From assembly GCA_964418575.1 (NCBI GenBank), contig CAYQMI010000089.1:1-14665 (forward strand): DNA of 14,665 nt, in the 5' to 3' direction. A model generated the notes under the pieces. The model ran no database searches and was not told the DNA's origin. It worked only from the letters and a program-made list of their open reading frames with translations. Origin of the DNA: Glaciecola sp964418575 (lineage in GTDB: Bacteria > Pseudomonadota > Gammaproteobacteria > Enterobacterales > Alteromonadaceae). Of this stretch, positions 1 through 7,725 are shown piece after piece. How positions within the stretch are numbered: the first letter of the stretch is position 1; each line of letters starts with the position of its first letter. A program made the position numbers and the translations under genes.

Positions 1-10
1 CTTAAAGGCC

Positions 11-65
11 GTAGATTTGCGCATTACAGCAATATTTAGGAGTTTCCTGCCTGCGCAGGAATGAC
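11..65. repeat. Extragenic REP-like repeat, copy 1, with hairpin
   Basis: A 55-bp unit that recurs in diverged form at 138-192 (39 of 55 positions identical by hand alignment). Its right part holds a perfect 7-bp inverted repeat, TTCCTGC (44-50) and GCAGGAA (55-61), around a 4-base loop. The reverse-strand form (a CATTCCTGC...GCAGGAA type motif) resembles dispersed extragenic palindromes in many gammaproteobacterial genomes; that link is from memory. There is no coding potential and no U-tract to make it a terminator. Confidence 0.55.
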
Positions 66-137
66 GATTTTCGTTAAGCGAACAGCATTGCGCGAAGGCG
101 GTAATCTCCCAAAACAACAGCCGAAGCCATTTCGATC

Positions 138-192
138 GTAAATTTCTGCATCACAGCAATATTTTAGAGCTTCCCACCTTTATGAAAATGAC
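138..192. repeat. Extragenic REP-like repeat, degenerate copy 2
   Basis: Same orientation and length as the copy at 11-65. The shared core is CATCACAGCAATATTTT-like, with conserved flanks GTA.ATTT on the left and AATGAC on the right. The palindromic arm of copy 1 is destroyed here, so identity is concentrated in the first 42 bases and the last 6. It looks like an older, decayed insertion of the same element, or half of an ancient local duplication. Confidence 0.45.
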
Positions 193-262
193 ATGGGGTA
201 TATTAAAAAATCCATATTTTTCAATTAGTTAAATAATTTTAAGTATTTTTACTTATTTTTTC

Positions 263-289
263 TAAAGATCCTCCTGACCCGGCCGATAC
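263..289 (+). promoter_or_regulatory. Sigma-28 (FliA) promoter of the flagellin gene
   Basis: TAAA at 263-266, exactly 15 bases, then GCCGATAC at 282-289. The FliA consensus is TAAA-N15-GCCGATAA, so only the last base differs. Transcription should start near 296, giving a leader of about 147 nt before the flagellin ATG. This makes the flagellin a late class gene in the hierarchy. The AT-rich stretch 200-260 just upstream could act as an UP-like element, which is inference. Confidence 0.9.
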
Positions 290-295
290 CCTTAG

Positions 296-442
296 TTGAG
301 AGGTAATTCAATCTAAATTTGGATTGCTTAAAATGAGGGCCAATGATGGTGGGAGTAGTGACCCAGCATCAGCGGTATAAAAGAAAAGTAGCCAGTGAAA
401 CGCCATGTTAACGTTCACGCAATGCTGGCTTATGGAGGTAGT
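296..442 (+). promoter_or_regulatory. Long structured 5' leader of flagellin mRNA
   Basis: About 147 nt lie between the predicted FliA start and the flagellin ATG. Pairings seen: a 5'-end hairpin CAATCT (309-314)/GGATTG (321-326); an outer stem CCAGCAT (363-369)/ATGCTGG (422-428), perfect; and an inner hairpin GTGAA-a-CG (395-402)/CGTTCAC (412-418), compatible with the outer stem. An alternative pairing AGCCAG (390-395)/CTGGCT (425-430) competes with the outer stem. The ribosome-binding site (434-438) lies 5 bases after the outer stem. Function is not known; long flagellin leaders in other bacteria are targets of post-transcriptional control. Confidence 0.5.
434..438 (+). promoter_or_regulatory. 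Strong ribosome-binding site fixing the flagellin start
   Basis: GGAGG sits 4 bases before the ATG at 443. It decides against longer in-frame reads from GTG 395 or ATG 422, which would add residues not found in flagellins and would place the start inside the leader stem. Confidence 0.85.
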
Positions 443-1279
443 ATGTCATTATCAGTAAACACCAACGTTTCTGCGTTAAACGCACAACGACAATTGTTTG
501 ATTCTTCAAACTCACTTAGTAGGTCTTTTGAGAGACTCTCATCAGGACAGCGCATAAACCGAGCATCTGATGATGCAGCTGGCCTTCAAATTGCTGAGCG
601 CATGACGTCTCAAATCCAAGGCCTTAATCAAGGCGTTAGAAATGCAACCGACGCTATTTCAATGACACAAACTGCAGAAGGCGCATTAGGTGAGACCGCC
701 AATATGCTCCAGCGCATGCGTCAATTGGCAGTCCAATCTCAAAACGGGATTAATTCTGCTGCAGATCGCAATGCATTGAACACTGAGGTGTCGGCACTTA
801 AATTAGAAATTTCAAGAATAGCTACTGCAACAGAGTTTAATGGCGTGAATTTGTTTGACGGAACCGTTAATGCAAGCTTTTTAGTGGGCTCAGAAAGCAC
901 ACAAACCATTAGCGTAGATTTACGAGCAGCGAATATTGCAACTGCAGGTTTCAGCGCTACTGGTTTAGGGGTTGGTGGTGCAAGTGTAAGTACCGCGGCC
1001 GCAGCAGCAACGGCAATGGGCACAATCGATACTGCTTTGAGTGCAATTAATGGAGTAAGATCAGACCTTGGTGCGGTAGAAAATCGCTTTCAGTCAACCA
1101 TAAGAAACTTGTCGAATGTCTCTGAAAATATCTCAAGCGCCAGAAGCCAAATTATGGACACCGACTTTGCAAAAGAGACCGCTAATTTAACGAAAAATCA
1201 AATACTTCAGCAGGCGTCTATTTCAATACTGGCTCAGGCGTCACAGTCACCGCAATCTGCTTTGGCTTTGTTAGGTTAA
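443..1279 (+). CDS. fliC: Flagellin (filament subunit)
   Basis: 278-aa structural protein of the polar filament, exported through the flagellar type III apparatus and polymerised under the FliD cap. The N-terminal D0/D1 region (about 1-140) begins MSLSVNTNVSALNAQ and carries RLSSGQRINRASDDAAG (31-47), the QRMRQLAVQS segment (90-99) and an ATEFNG.NLFDG motif (128-140). The C-terminal D1/D0 region (about 195-278) has ARSQIMDTDFA and ends SALALLG. The variable centre is very short (about 150-195) and rich in Ala, Ser and Thr, so the surface domain is minimal. Exposed Ser/Thr residues there are candidate sites for the pseudaminic-acid-type glycan implied by the downstream maf-pseB-pseC genes (inference). 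It has its own sigma-28 promoter and terminator, so it is probably monocistronic. The start is set by GGAGG at 434-438. Paralogous flagellins may exist outside the window; flaA would be an equally valid name. Confidence 0.96.
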   Translation: MSLSVNTNVSALNAQRQLFDSSNSLSRSFERLSSGQRINRASDDAAGLQIAERMTSQIQGLNQGVRNATDAISMTQTAEGALGETANMLQRMRQLAVQSQNGINSAADRNALNTEVSALKLEISRIATATEFNGVNLFDGTVNASFLVGSESTQTISVDLRAANIATAGFSATGLGVGGASVSTAAAAATAMGTIDTALSAINGVRSDLGAVENRFQSTIRNLSNVSENISSARSQIMDTDFAKETANLTKNQILQQASISILAQASQSPQSALALLG

Positions 1280-1370
1280 AAAGGTATTTCGGACTCTATT
1301 AATTAACCGTTTTAGCACAATCTCGTGCACTGAGTTTTATAGTAAGTGTTCGGTAATAGTTGCGTTGAAC

Positions 1371-1414
1371 GGGCGGTTCACCAAGGATTCAGGTGCAACC
1401 GCTCTTCCTTTTCT
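1371..1414 (+). terminator. Intrinsic terminator after flagellin
   Basis: Stem GCGGTTCACC (1373-1382) with GGTG-c-AACCGC (1392-1402): 10 bp with one bulged C, extendable by G1372.U1403 and G1371-C1404, around a 9-base loop. The pyrimidine-rich tract TCTTCCTTTTC follows. It lies 37 bp before flaG and should separate the abundant flagellin transcript from the flaG operon. The tract is interrupted by C, so some read-through is likely. A smaller hairpin, TGAAC (1366-1370)/GTTCA (1376-1380), overlaps its left arm and is mutually exclusive with it. Confidence 0.65.
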
Positions 1415-1441
1415 ATTAGTCAAAAGGCGTAGGAGAAAATT

Positions 1442-1948
1442 ATGGACAATATTAATTCGCAAATTGGTCAAAATATTGCTAGAGAACAAGCAAGTATTGT
1501 CAATGAAAAAACATTTAGCAGTAATAACCTTGTGGGAATGCCCACCGGAGTAAGTGAGTTCACCAAAAGTGAAAATCCAGCGCTTACTCAGCAGGTAAAA
1601 AATTTAGATAAAAATGTGTCGCAGTTACCCGAACGGCAACGGCTCGAAGAGCAGAAAAAGCTAAAGAATAGTGATGCTCAGGCCGATAAGAACAGCAGTG
1701 AGGAATCCATCGACTTATCTGTTGCGTTTGAGGGCGTAGGTGAGTTTTTACAAACAAAGGGAACCGCAATTTCCTTTAGTGTAGATGAAGCAACAGAAAG
1801 ACCTGTTGTAACGATAAAAGATGCGGCAAGCGGTGATGTGATCCGGCAAATACCTACCGAAGAGGTACTAAATTTTGCCGAGCGTGTCCGAGAATTAGAG
1901 TCGAATGTTGGCAGCCAAGTAGGGGTGTTAATAGACAGACAAGCATAA
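1442..1948 (+). CDS. flaG: FlaG family flagellar protein
   Basis: 168 aa. The FlaG domain is at the C-terminus (about 90-168): a hydrophobic SFSVDEATERPVVTIKD strand pair, then SGDVIRQIPTEEVLNFAERV, the family hallmark, where IRQIP..E is the most conserved part. The N-terminal half is polar, Asn/Gln/Lys-rich and probably disordered. FlaG proteins are linked to control of filament length in Vibrio, Pseudomonas and Aeromonas; the biochemical role is not settled. The start is clear: AGGAG at 1431-1435 lies 6 bases before the ATG. It is the first gene of the tight flaG-fliD-fliS-fliT-maf-pseB-pseC array, 14 bp before fliD. No convincing sigma-28, sigma-54 or sigma-70 promoter was seen between the flagellin terminator and this gene. 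Confidence 0.9.
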   Translation: MDNINSQIGQNIAREQASIVNEKTFSSNNLVGMPTGVSEFTKSENPALTQQVKNLDKNVSQLPERQRLEEQKKLKNSDAQADKNSSEESIDLSVAFEGVGEFLQTKGTAISFSVDEATERPVVTIKDAASGDVIRQIPTEEVLNFAERVRELESNVGSQVGVLIDRQA

Positions 1949-1962
1949 ATATGAGGTAGAAC

Positions 1963-3408
1963 ATGAGCATTCAATCTTTAGGCGTTGGGTCGGGTTTAGA
2001 CTTAGAGGGCCTTGTTCGGCAGTTATTAGCTGCTGAACGTGGTCCAAAAGAGGCAAGGTTGAATGCTCGTGAAGAAACTCTCGAACAAGAGATATCTGGC
2101 CTGGGTAAGGTAAAGTCTAAACTTTCAGAGTTTGAAGACGCCATGAAAGCCTTGCAAGATGGTAACAATCTCAGCGGGAGAGACCCCGTTATAGAAAACC
2201 CTTCCGAATCAAACGAGCCATTTACTGCAAGCCCAGGTAACTCCGCCGTAACTGGCGTGTACGATATTGCAATCACACAAATGGCGCGCGGTAGCCGGGT
2301 TGAAACAGCCGATGGAGCATATGCTTCCTCTGATTCTGTTGTATTAACTACCGGTAGTGCTGACCTTACCTTTAAAATTGGCAACACTGGTGATGAATTT
2401 ACTATTTCAGTCGCCGCGGGTACCACTTTAGAAGAACTGCGCCAACAAATTAACGATGACGAAAATAACTTTGGCGTGTCTGCAAACATCATCAATACCG
2501 GAACTGCAGCAGGCGGCTCAAAACTTGTATTTACTTCAACAATCACTGGGCAAGACAATGATTTATCGATTGTAAATACAAACAACAACGCTGAACTCAA
2601 CACGCTATCGACCACAGACGCAGCAGAAACAGCCACTTACCTCACGCCTGTGCTTAGCGCTCAAAATGCGGTTGCCACGGTCGACGGTATTCGCGTTGAA
2701 AGCGATACCAATAAGTTTGAAAACACCATTCAAAACGTACGCTTCGACGCAAAAGAGTTATCCGACCTCGATGACTTAGGTAACCCCATCGTTTCGCGTT
2801 TGAACATCGGTTTTGATACTGAATTATTAAAAGAAAACATTACCGATTTCGTTGATAAATACAATGCGCTAATTGATGAGTTTGAAACTTTAACGAGCTA
2901 TGGTGAGACCGACGAAGATGATGACGGCGCCTTAGCGGGTGACTCTATGATTCGAGGTATTCAACAAGGTTTATCAAATATATTGGGAAGTAATGTTCCC
3001 GGTTCAACTATTGGTAGCCTTTTTGCATTAGGTATTGAACTTACAGCTGATGGCAAACTGGAGGTTGGCTCAACCGATTTCGGTTTAGGCTCTGGTTCAA
3101 AGCGTTTAGACGATGCACTTAACGACAACTTTGATGATATTGGCAAGATATTCACAGGCACGGATGGTATTGCCACTCGGCTGATTGCATTTACTGAAGA
3201 ATATACTCAAGGCTCAGGCTTAATTAAATCTCGCGAGGATTCGATTTCAGACCAACAAAGTAGTTTAGAAACAGAGCGCGAAACCTTTGAATTAAGAATG
3301 GAAAGCTTAGAGTCTACGCTAAGAGCACGGTATCTCAGTTTGGACTCAACGGTTGCCGGGTTGCAAAATACGGGCAACGCATTATTCACCGCATTATCAG
3401 GACTGTAG
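1963..3408 (+). CDS. fliD: Flagellar filament cap protein FliD (HAP2)
   Basis: 481 aa, normal for a FliD of a polar flagellum. It forms the oligomeric cap at the filament tip and guides insertion of exported flagellin. FliD_N domain at about 1-105: starts MSIQSLGVGSGLDLEGLVRQLL, followed by a coiled-coil-prone Glu/Lys-rich helix (25-65). A flagellin-IN-like beta segment lies around 125-175 (VAAGTTLEELRQQIND). The FliD_C domain occupies about 225-470 and includes ITDFVDKYNALIDEFETLT and a final amphipathic helix ending LQNTGNALFTALSGL, equivalent to the D0 C-terminal helix. GAGGT at 1953-1957 precedes the ATG by 5 bases. Its stop is one base before the fliS ATG, so the two are probably translationally coupled, and FliT-like and FliS chaperones are encoded directly downstream. 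Confidence 0.95.
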   Translation: MSIQSLGVGSGLDLEGLVRQLLAAERGPKEARLNAREETLEQEISGLGKVKSKLSEFEDAMKALQDGNNLSGRDPVIENPSESNEPFTASPGNSAVTGVYDIAITQMARGSRVETADGAYASSDSVVLTTGSADLTFKIGNTGDEFTISVAAGTTLEELRQQINDDENNFGVSANIINTGTAAGGSKLVFTSTITGQDNDLSIVNTNNNAELNTLSTTDAAETATYLTPVLSAQNAVATVDGIRVESDTNKFENTIQNVRFDAKELSDLDDLGNPIVSRLNIGFDTELLKENITDFVDKYNALIDEFETLTSYGETDEDDDGALAGDSMIRGIQQGLSNILGSNVPGSTIGSLFALGIELTADGKLEVGSTDFGLGSGSKRLDDALNDNFDDIGKIFTGTDGIATRLIAFTEEYTQGSGLIKSREDSISDQQSSLETERETFELRMESLESTLRARYLSLDSTVAGLQNTGNALFTALSGL

Positions 3409-3409
3409 T

Positions 3410-3823
3410 ATGTCAATTAAAGCAATAAACGCCTATAAAAAAGGCACCTTAAAGCAAGATATTATCAATGCTGATCCGCATAAATTAACACTAATGTTGA
3501 TGCAAGGCGCACTCGACAAACTGGCTTATGCAAAGGGCTGTATAGAACGTAATGATCTGCAAGGACGTTCTGAACACATCTCTAAAGTCATTGCTATTTT
3601 TGTTAATCTCAGAGATACATTAGATATGGAAGTCGGGGGTGAAGTTGCGCAAAACTTATATTCGCTGTACGACTACTTTTTAACGCAACTGTCTTCTTTG
3701 TCGAGTGAAAATGGCAAAGAGGTCATCTCAGAGGTTAGCGAATTATTTTATCCAATAAAAGAGAGTTGGTCGCAAATTCCCGAAACCGCAAAACAGCAGG
3801 CTTATGCCCAAGCAAAAGCTTAA
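3410..3823 (+). CDS. fliS: Flagellin export chaperone FliS
   Basis: 137 aa. FliS binds the C-terminal D0 segment of flagellin in the cytosol, prevents premature polymerisation and delivers it to the export gate. Family marks: a short AINAYKK N-terminal segment, the ADPHKLTLMLMQGALDKLAYA helix, then an ISKVIAIFVNLRDTLDMEVGGEVAQNLYSLYDY-type core (here split by eye at about 60-92) and a terminal helix with a conserved Trp. The start at 3410 is chosen because AGGA (3399-3402) lies 7 bases upstream inside fliD and because it gives the family's usual length. A longer read from TTG 3353 would run 19 residues back through the fliD C-terminus and is not supported. Confidence 0.93.
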   Translation: MSIKAINAYKKGTLKQDIINADPHKLTLMLMQGALDKLAYAKGCIERNDLQGRSEHISKVIAIFVNLRDTLDMEVGGEVAQNLYSLYDYFLTQLSSLSSENGKEVISEVSELFYPIKESWSQIPETAKQQAYAQAKA

Positions 3824-3825
3824 GG
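3821..3825 (+). promoter_or_regulatory. Ribosome-binding site overlapping the fliS stop
   Basis: TAAGG, whose TAA is the fliS stop codon, lies 7 bases before TTG 3833. The other in-frame TTG at 3827 is only one base from it. The spacing therefore favours TTG 3833 as the start of the FliT-like gene. Confidence 0.5.
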
Positions 3826-3832
3826 TTTGAGA

Positions 3833-4138
3833 TTGAATCTCAATCACGCACACACCCCACCAGAACTAAGCAGCATCAATCAATCTCTTCAGGATTGTTT
3901 TGATGCTGAAATGGTAGATGAGTTACATTTGAAGATATTAGTCGAACAACGAGCCAAGTTGGTCGATAAATTGCTTAAGAGTATGAAAACAGAGCAGCGC
4001 AAACAGTTTGCGAACTTAGAAGTGAAGATTAATGAGCTATTAATTGAGCAGGTATCTGCACTTCGTGATGTGGCCAAAGATGCCTTATCAAGCGTTGCTA
4101 AATCATCTCGAGCAATTAAACAATATCAACAAGTGTGA
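3833..4138 (+). CDS. fliT: FliT-like flagellar chaperone (FlaI-type)
   Basis: 101 aa, small, helical and charged, with no signal peptide or membrane segment. The position right after fliS, and a C-terminal helix ending SSRAIKQYQQV (FliT proteins end in a comparable basic, aromatic helix), suggest a FliT-type chaperone for FliD or other export substrates. Vibrio flaI and the small gene beside fliS in Pseudomonas are positional equivalents. Sequence similarity at this size is weak, so the identity rests partly on context. There is no ATG near the 5' end. TTG 3833 has a well-placed TAAGG; TTG 3827 would add two residues. The stop TGA (4136-4138) is 2 bases before the ATG of maf and overlaps a GTG at 4135, which suggests translational coupling. 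Confidence 0.6.
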   Translation: MNLNHAHTPPELSSINQSLQDCFDAEMVDELHLKILVEQRAKLVDKLLKSMKTEQRKQFANLEVKINELLIEQVSALRDVAKDALSSVAKSSRAIKQYQQV

Positions 4139-4140
4139 CT

Positions 4141-7100
4141 ATGCAAAATGATATAAGACTTCACTTAGCAAAAAATGAAAAACAACAAACTGATATTGAA
4201 CTAGCCCAGGCAAAATCAATACAAGCACGATTTGAAAAAAACGTAAGTGCTTTTTCCCGCTATGTCCCAAGTATTGCAAATAGCATTAAGCAAAAGGGCG
4301 CGCATAAAAACAGCATCTTCATCAACAAAGATTCTGAAATTAATATCGTTAAGCTCGAATCAGGGACAAGTTTCTATCATTTTAATGTTGATAGCGAAAT
4401 TCAACAGCAAGCTAAGGCTTTAGATTGTTATTCTGTTTTGGCAAATTTCAAGCACTGTCAAAAAGCAGTGAATCCTATTCAAAATTTTGACGATTTTTTA
4501 AGGTTCAAGGCTGATAATCAAAAACGTTTACAAGCACTTACACCTGATACTTTAATTATTCTTGGCATAGGCAAAGGGGCGCATATAGCCCCAGTAGTGA
4601 GCAGTACCAAGGCCAAAAATATTGTTATTTATGAGCCCAATTGGGAGCTATTTTACTGTTCTTTGTTTTGCTGTGAGTGGCATGAAATATTGGAACGTTG
4701 CGCAGTTGAGTCTATACATTTGTTTCTACAGATAGAGAATGACGCCTCGTCTTTGCATAGCGATCTAAAGGAGTTATCGGCAGAATTTACCCTTGAAAAC
4801 ATTGTGTTTTTTAAACACTACAACGCCCCCATTTTTGATTACATCATGCAACAGCTTAGGGCTGGCAGCAGCGATGTATTGTTTCAACCTATACCCACTT
4901 TAAGTGAGATAAGTTTTCAAAATTGTTTGCCGCCTTGGTCTCCAAGTACAAAATTTGACGAGTGGGAAAGCGTTGACGCAACAGACCTTAAATTTCAAAA
5001 AAACTTTCGCGCTTTTGAAAAATACTTCCCAAGCATCGCATCGAAATTTGATGAATACGAATCTTCAGCATGGCAAGTAATCAAACATAAAATAAACGGA
5101 CAAATAAATCTGTTTAATGTCAAAAATTGCGCACTGCTGAGCATTGCTCAGTGCCAAGAATACGGTGAGTCCATCGCTTCACATTTTAGGAGTTACCCTA
5201 ACCAAGATGGTCTTATTTTTGGGTATGAGAGTCCTAAACTTAAGCATTATTTACACAATACATTTGTGCGTCGGGCGAGCACTGTGCTCAGGCATCAAAA
5301 AGATGAAAAAGGCGAACTGCCCAAGCAAGTTAAATCGATGATTCTATTTGGTTTAGAGGCGGGGTATAGCTTTGAGGCTCTGTTGCAAAGCACCAATATC
5401 GACAAACTATTTATTTGTGAGCCTAACCCTGATTTTTTCTATGCTTCACTTTTTGCTATTGATTGGGACAAAATTTTACGTGACATTGACAAGAATGAAA
5501 AACGAATTTATCTCAATATAGGCGAAGCGGGATCCGCACTTTATGCTGATATAAACAATCAATTTTATGCCGCCGGGCCTCATCTACTGGCGGACACATA
5601 CTTTTTTCAAGCTTATCATAACTCATCTCTATCCAGAGTAATTAAAGACTTAAGGGATGAGCTTAGGGTCACTTTTGCAATAGGTGAAAATTTAGATCAT
5701 GCCTTGTATGGTATCTCTCAAACAAAATATGCTTTGCAGCACAAAATCCCGGCTATGGCTGCCAACCCAAGCCAATACATATCAAAATCAAGTCGACAAC
5801 TCCCCGTTTTTATTGTTGGCAATGGGCCATCTTTAGATGAATGTATAGAGACACTAAAGGAGCTCAGAGATAACATTATCATTGTTAGTTGCGGCACTGT
5901 TTTACAAGCCCTGCATAGTTACAAAGTGGTGCCAGATTTTCATGCAGAGGTGGAGCAGTGCAGAGCTACTTTTGATTGGGCATCACGAATTAACGATGCA
6001 GACTACTTAAAACAAATTACATTGGTGAGCGTGAACGGCATTCATCCAGATACTGCCAATATTTACAAGAATACTTTGTTTGCGTTCAAGCAGGGTGAGT
6101 CCTCTAGTGTGTCGGCGAAGTCTGTGCTTGGGCGAGAGAAGTTCGCAATGTTAAATAAAGCCTACCCGACGGTAACTAATTTGGCGGTGAATTTTTTCTT
6201 AGAGCTCGGTTTTGTAAATTTATATTTGCTTGGCGTGGATTTGGGCTTTGTTGACTACAATAAACATCACAGTAGCAAGTCGGGTTATTTTGAAAATGGA
6301 AAACAAGTATATGACTACCAAGAAAATCTGGCTAAAAGTCTACCCGTAAAAGGAAATTTCAGAGATTTAGTTTACACCAAAGCTGAGTTTAATATTTCGC
6401 GCTCGGTGATGGAGCAGGCTTTATCTGACTTTAGAGCAGACTGCTATAACTTGTCTGACGGAGTGTTTATAGATGGCAGTAGTCCTTTAAATGCAGATGA
6501 CGTGCTCATAAGCAGCGAGACAATCGATCGTGTACGGCTATTTGACGAGATAAGGTCTGCCTTTATCATATTTGATAGCGATATATCTAAAATGTATGAG
6601 GAAAGATTTGATAGACGCATATTAAATCGAGAAATAGAAAAGCTGAAACATATCTGTGCACAAGAGCTAACAAACAAAACAAGCCTTGTTAAGCTGATAG
6701 ATGAGTGCAGAGAATTACTTGAAGAAAATATGCTAGATGGACGCTCTCTGTTCGTTCACTATTTTCATGGTTCACTAAACAATTTATGCGCAACCTTAAA
6801 TAAAGCATTAATGTCGCAAGATGAAAAACAAGCTATTGAGAATGCACAGAGTATTTTAGGGTATTGGCAGCGCTTGGTAGAAGACGCCGAGTTAATGCTC
6901 AATCAGCAGGGCACATTATTTGATACAAGCTCCTCGTTTTCAGAAAAACGAGAGGCGCCGCACTGCATTACAATATCAGCTAATCTTCTGATAGCTAACG
7001 CGCAATTGCGAGGCTACATTAGTGAAGGTAAGAGCGATAACTTACATATAATTGACGCAATGCTTAATGCAGCATCCGATTTACCGACTATCGTTTTGCT

Positions 7101-7725
7101 CAGTAATCAAGATGATATTTTGCGATTTGAAGCAGAATTTGCGCAAGTGATGCAGGCATCAGGTGCAAAATTTGAGACTTGTGCATTAATGATTGTATAT
7201 ACCGATGCGCAGCTGCTTTCTGAGATAAATAGCAAACTGGTGAAGTATCTGCCTGCCTCTGCATGTTTAGCATATATGCCTTTATGGCTTGACTATAAAC
7301 ACTTTGAACAAGCGCAAAGCGGGCGCATACCTTTGATAGAAAGAGACGAAGCCCTGCAATTTCTTATTGCTCGCTTGCCAGACGCCGAAAAATTTAAACA
7401 TATCATTTTTAGAGCGAGGTTTGATGAAACTGGCTTGATTCGTGCTTTAGACCATAAACAAGACGAATATAGCTCGGATGCAGTAAATTATTTGGCGGAA
7501 AATTTCTCGCCTTTGTTTACCTTCAAGCATGCTTTCTCATTTAATCGCTACATTGCATTGTTAGAAAGCGAAGACGCACAGCCAACTTTACTCGATACGC
7601 TAGAAAACCGAGGATTGTTATTGCCCCGAGATATTCAACCCTACGAGTTGTTAGGTGAGTGGTATAAAACTCCCGAAGCAGAAGCAATACGCAGCCATAT
7701 ACAGGAGCATGCGCAAAGTGTTTGA
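4141..7725 (+). CDS. maf: Maf-family flagellin glycosyltransferase, oversized
   Basis: 1194 aa. Motility-associated factor (Maf, DUF115/MptE-like) proteins transfer nonulosonic acids such as pseudaminic acid to flagellin Ser/Thr before export; pseB and pseC follow directly. The DUF115 core at about 550-790 has PVFIVGNGPSLDE (555-567), VSCGTVLQAL, VVPDFHAEVEQ and YLLGVDLGF (695-703), the expected Rossmann-like nucleotide-sugar site. The N-terminal half holds two related copies of the Maf N-terminal domain: about 30-250 and 285-513. Compare KNVSAFSRYVPSIA with KNFRAFEKYFPSIA, and IYEPNWELFYCSLF with ICEPNPDFFYASLF. The remaining ~400 C-terminal residues are not recognised beyond being Maf C-terminal. 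No membrane segments. Start: GTG 4135 overlaps the previous stop and ATG 4141 lies just after it; neither has a Shine-Dalgarno, so coupling is likely. ATG is preferred but not certain. Confidence 0.88.
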   Translation: MQNDIRLHLAKNEKQQTDIELAQAKSIQARFEKNVSAFSRYVPSIANSIKQKGAHKNSIFINKDSEINIVKLESGTSFYHFNVDSEIQQQAKALDCYSVLANFKHCQKAVNPIQNFDDFLRFKADNQKRLQALTPDTLIILGIGKGAHIAPVVSSTKAKNIVIYEPNWELFYCSLFCCEWHEILERCAVESIHLFLQIENDASSLHSDLKELSAEFTLENIVFFKHYNAPIFDYIMQQLRAGSSDVLFQPIPTLSEISFQNCLPPWSPSTKFDEWESVDATDLKFQKNFRAFEKYFPSIASKFDEYESSAWQVIKHKINGQINLFNVKNCALLSIAQCQEYGESIASHFRSYPNQDGLIFGYESPKLKHYLHNTFVRRASTVLRHQKDEKGELPKQVKSMILFGLEAGYSFEALLQSTNIDKLFICEPNPDFFYASLFAIDWDKILRDIDKNEKRIYLNIGEAGSALYADINNQFYAAGPHLLADTYFFQAYHNSSLSRVIKDLRDELRVTFAIGENLDHALYGISQTKYALQHKIPAMAANPSQYISKSSRQLPVFIVGNGPSLDECIETLKELRDNIIIVSCGTVLQALHSYKVVPDFHAEVEQCRATFDWASRINDADYLKQITLVSVNGIHPDTANIYKNTLFAFKQGESSSVSAKSVLGREKFAMLNKAYPTVTNLAVNFFLELGFVNLYLLGVDLGFVDYNKHHSSKSGYFENGKQVYDYQENLAKSLPVKGNFRDLVYTKAEFNISRSVMEQALSDFRADCYNLSDGVFIDGSSPLNADDVLISSETIDRVRLFDEIRSAFIIFDSDISKMYEERFDRRILNREIEKLKHICAQELTNKTSLVKLIDECRELLEENMLDGRSLFVHYFHGSLNNLCATLNKALMSQDEKQAIENAQSILGYWQRLVEDAELMLNQQGTLFDTSSSFSEKREAPHCITISANLLIANAQLRGYISEGKSDNLHIIDAMLNAASDLPTIVLLSNQDDILRFEAEFAQVMQASGAKFETCALMIVYTDAQLLSEINSKLVKYLPASACLAYMPLWLDYKHFEQAQSGRIPLIERDEALQFLIARLPDAEKFKHIIFRARFDETGLIRALDHKQDEYSSDAVNYLAENFSPLFTFKHAFSFNRYIALLESEDAQPTLLDTLENRGLLLPRDIQPYELLGEWYKTPEAEAIRSHIQEHAQSV
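7703..7707 (+). promoter_or_regulatory. Ribosome-binding site that decides the pseB start
   Basis: AGGAG inside the end of maf. It is 10 bases from GTG 7718 but only one base from ATG 7709, so spacing favours the GTG. The resulting N-terminus, MFDNKSILITGG, also matches the usual start of PseB proteins as remembered from Campylobacter. Confidence 0.6.

Noticed and set aside
208..235. FleQ-like box in the AT-rich region upstream of the flagellin promoter (TTCAATTAGTTAAA)
   Set aside because: Only about 9 of 14 positions fit, which is expected by chance in such AT-rich DNA, and the promoter is sigma-28 type.
395..442. N-terminal extension of flagellin by 16 residues
   Set aside because: It would start within the structured leader, lacks a ribosome-binding site and adds residues before the conserved flagellin N-terminus.
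1341..1365. Sigma-54 or sigma-28 promoter for flaG around TTCGGTAATAGTTGC
   Set aside because: GG and GC are 8, not 10, bases apart, and the sigma-28 -10 match is poor.
1365..1553. Plus-strand open frame running from the flagellin terminator into flaG
   Set aside because: It overlaps the terminator stem and the well-supported flaG start in another frame, and its sequence is basic and unrecognisable.
1971..2636. Long open frame of 221 codons on the minus strand opposite fliD
   Set aside because: It is the antisense of a clear fliD, has no recognisable domain and reads as Ser/Pro/Leu-rich shadow sequence; no ribosome-binding or promoter evidence was seen.
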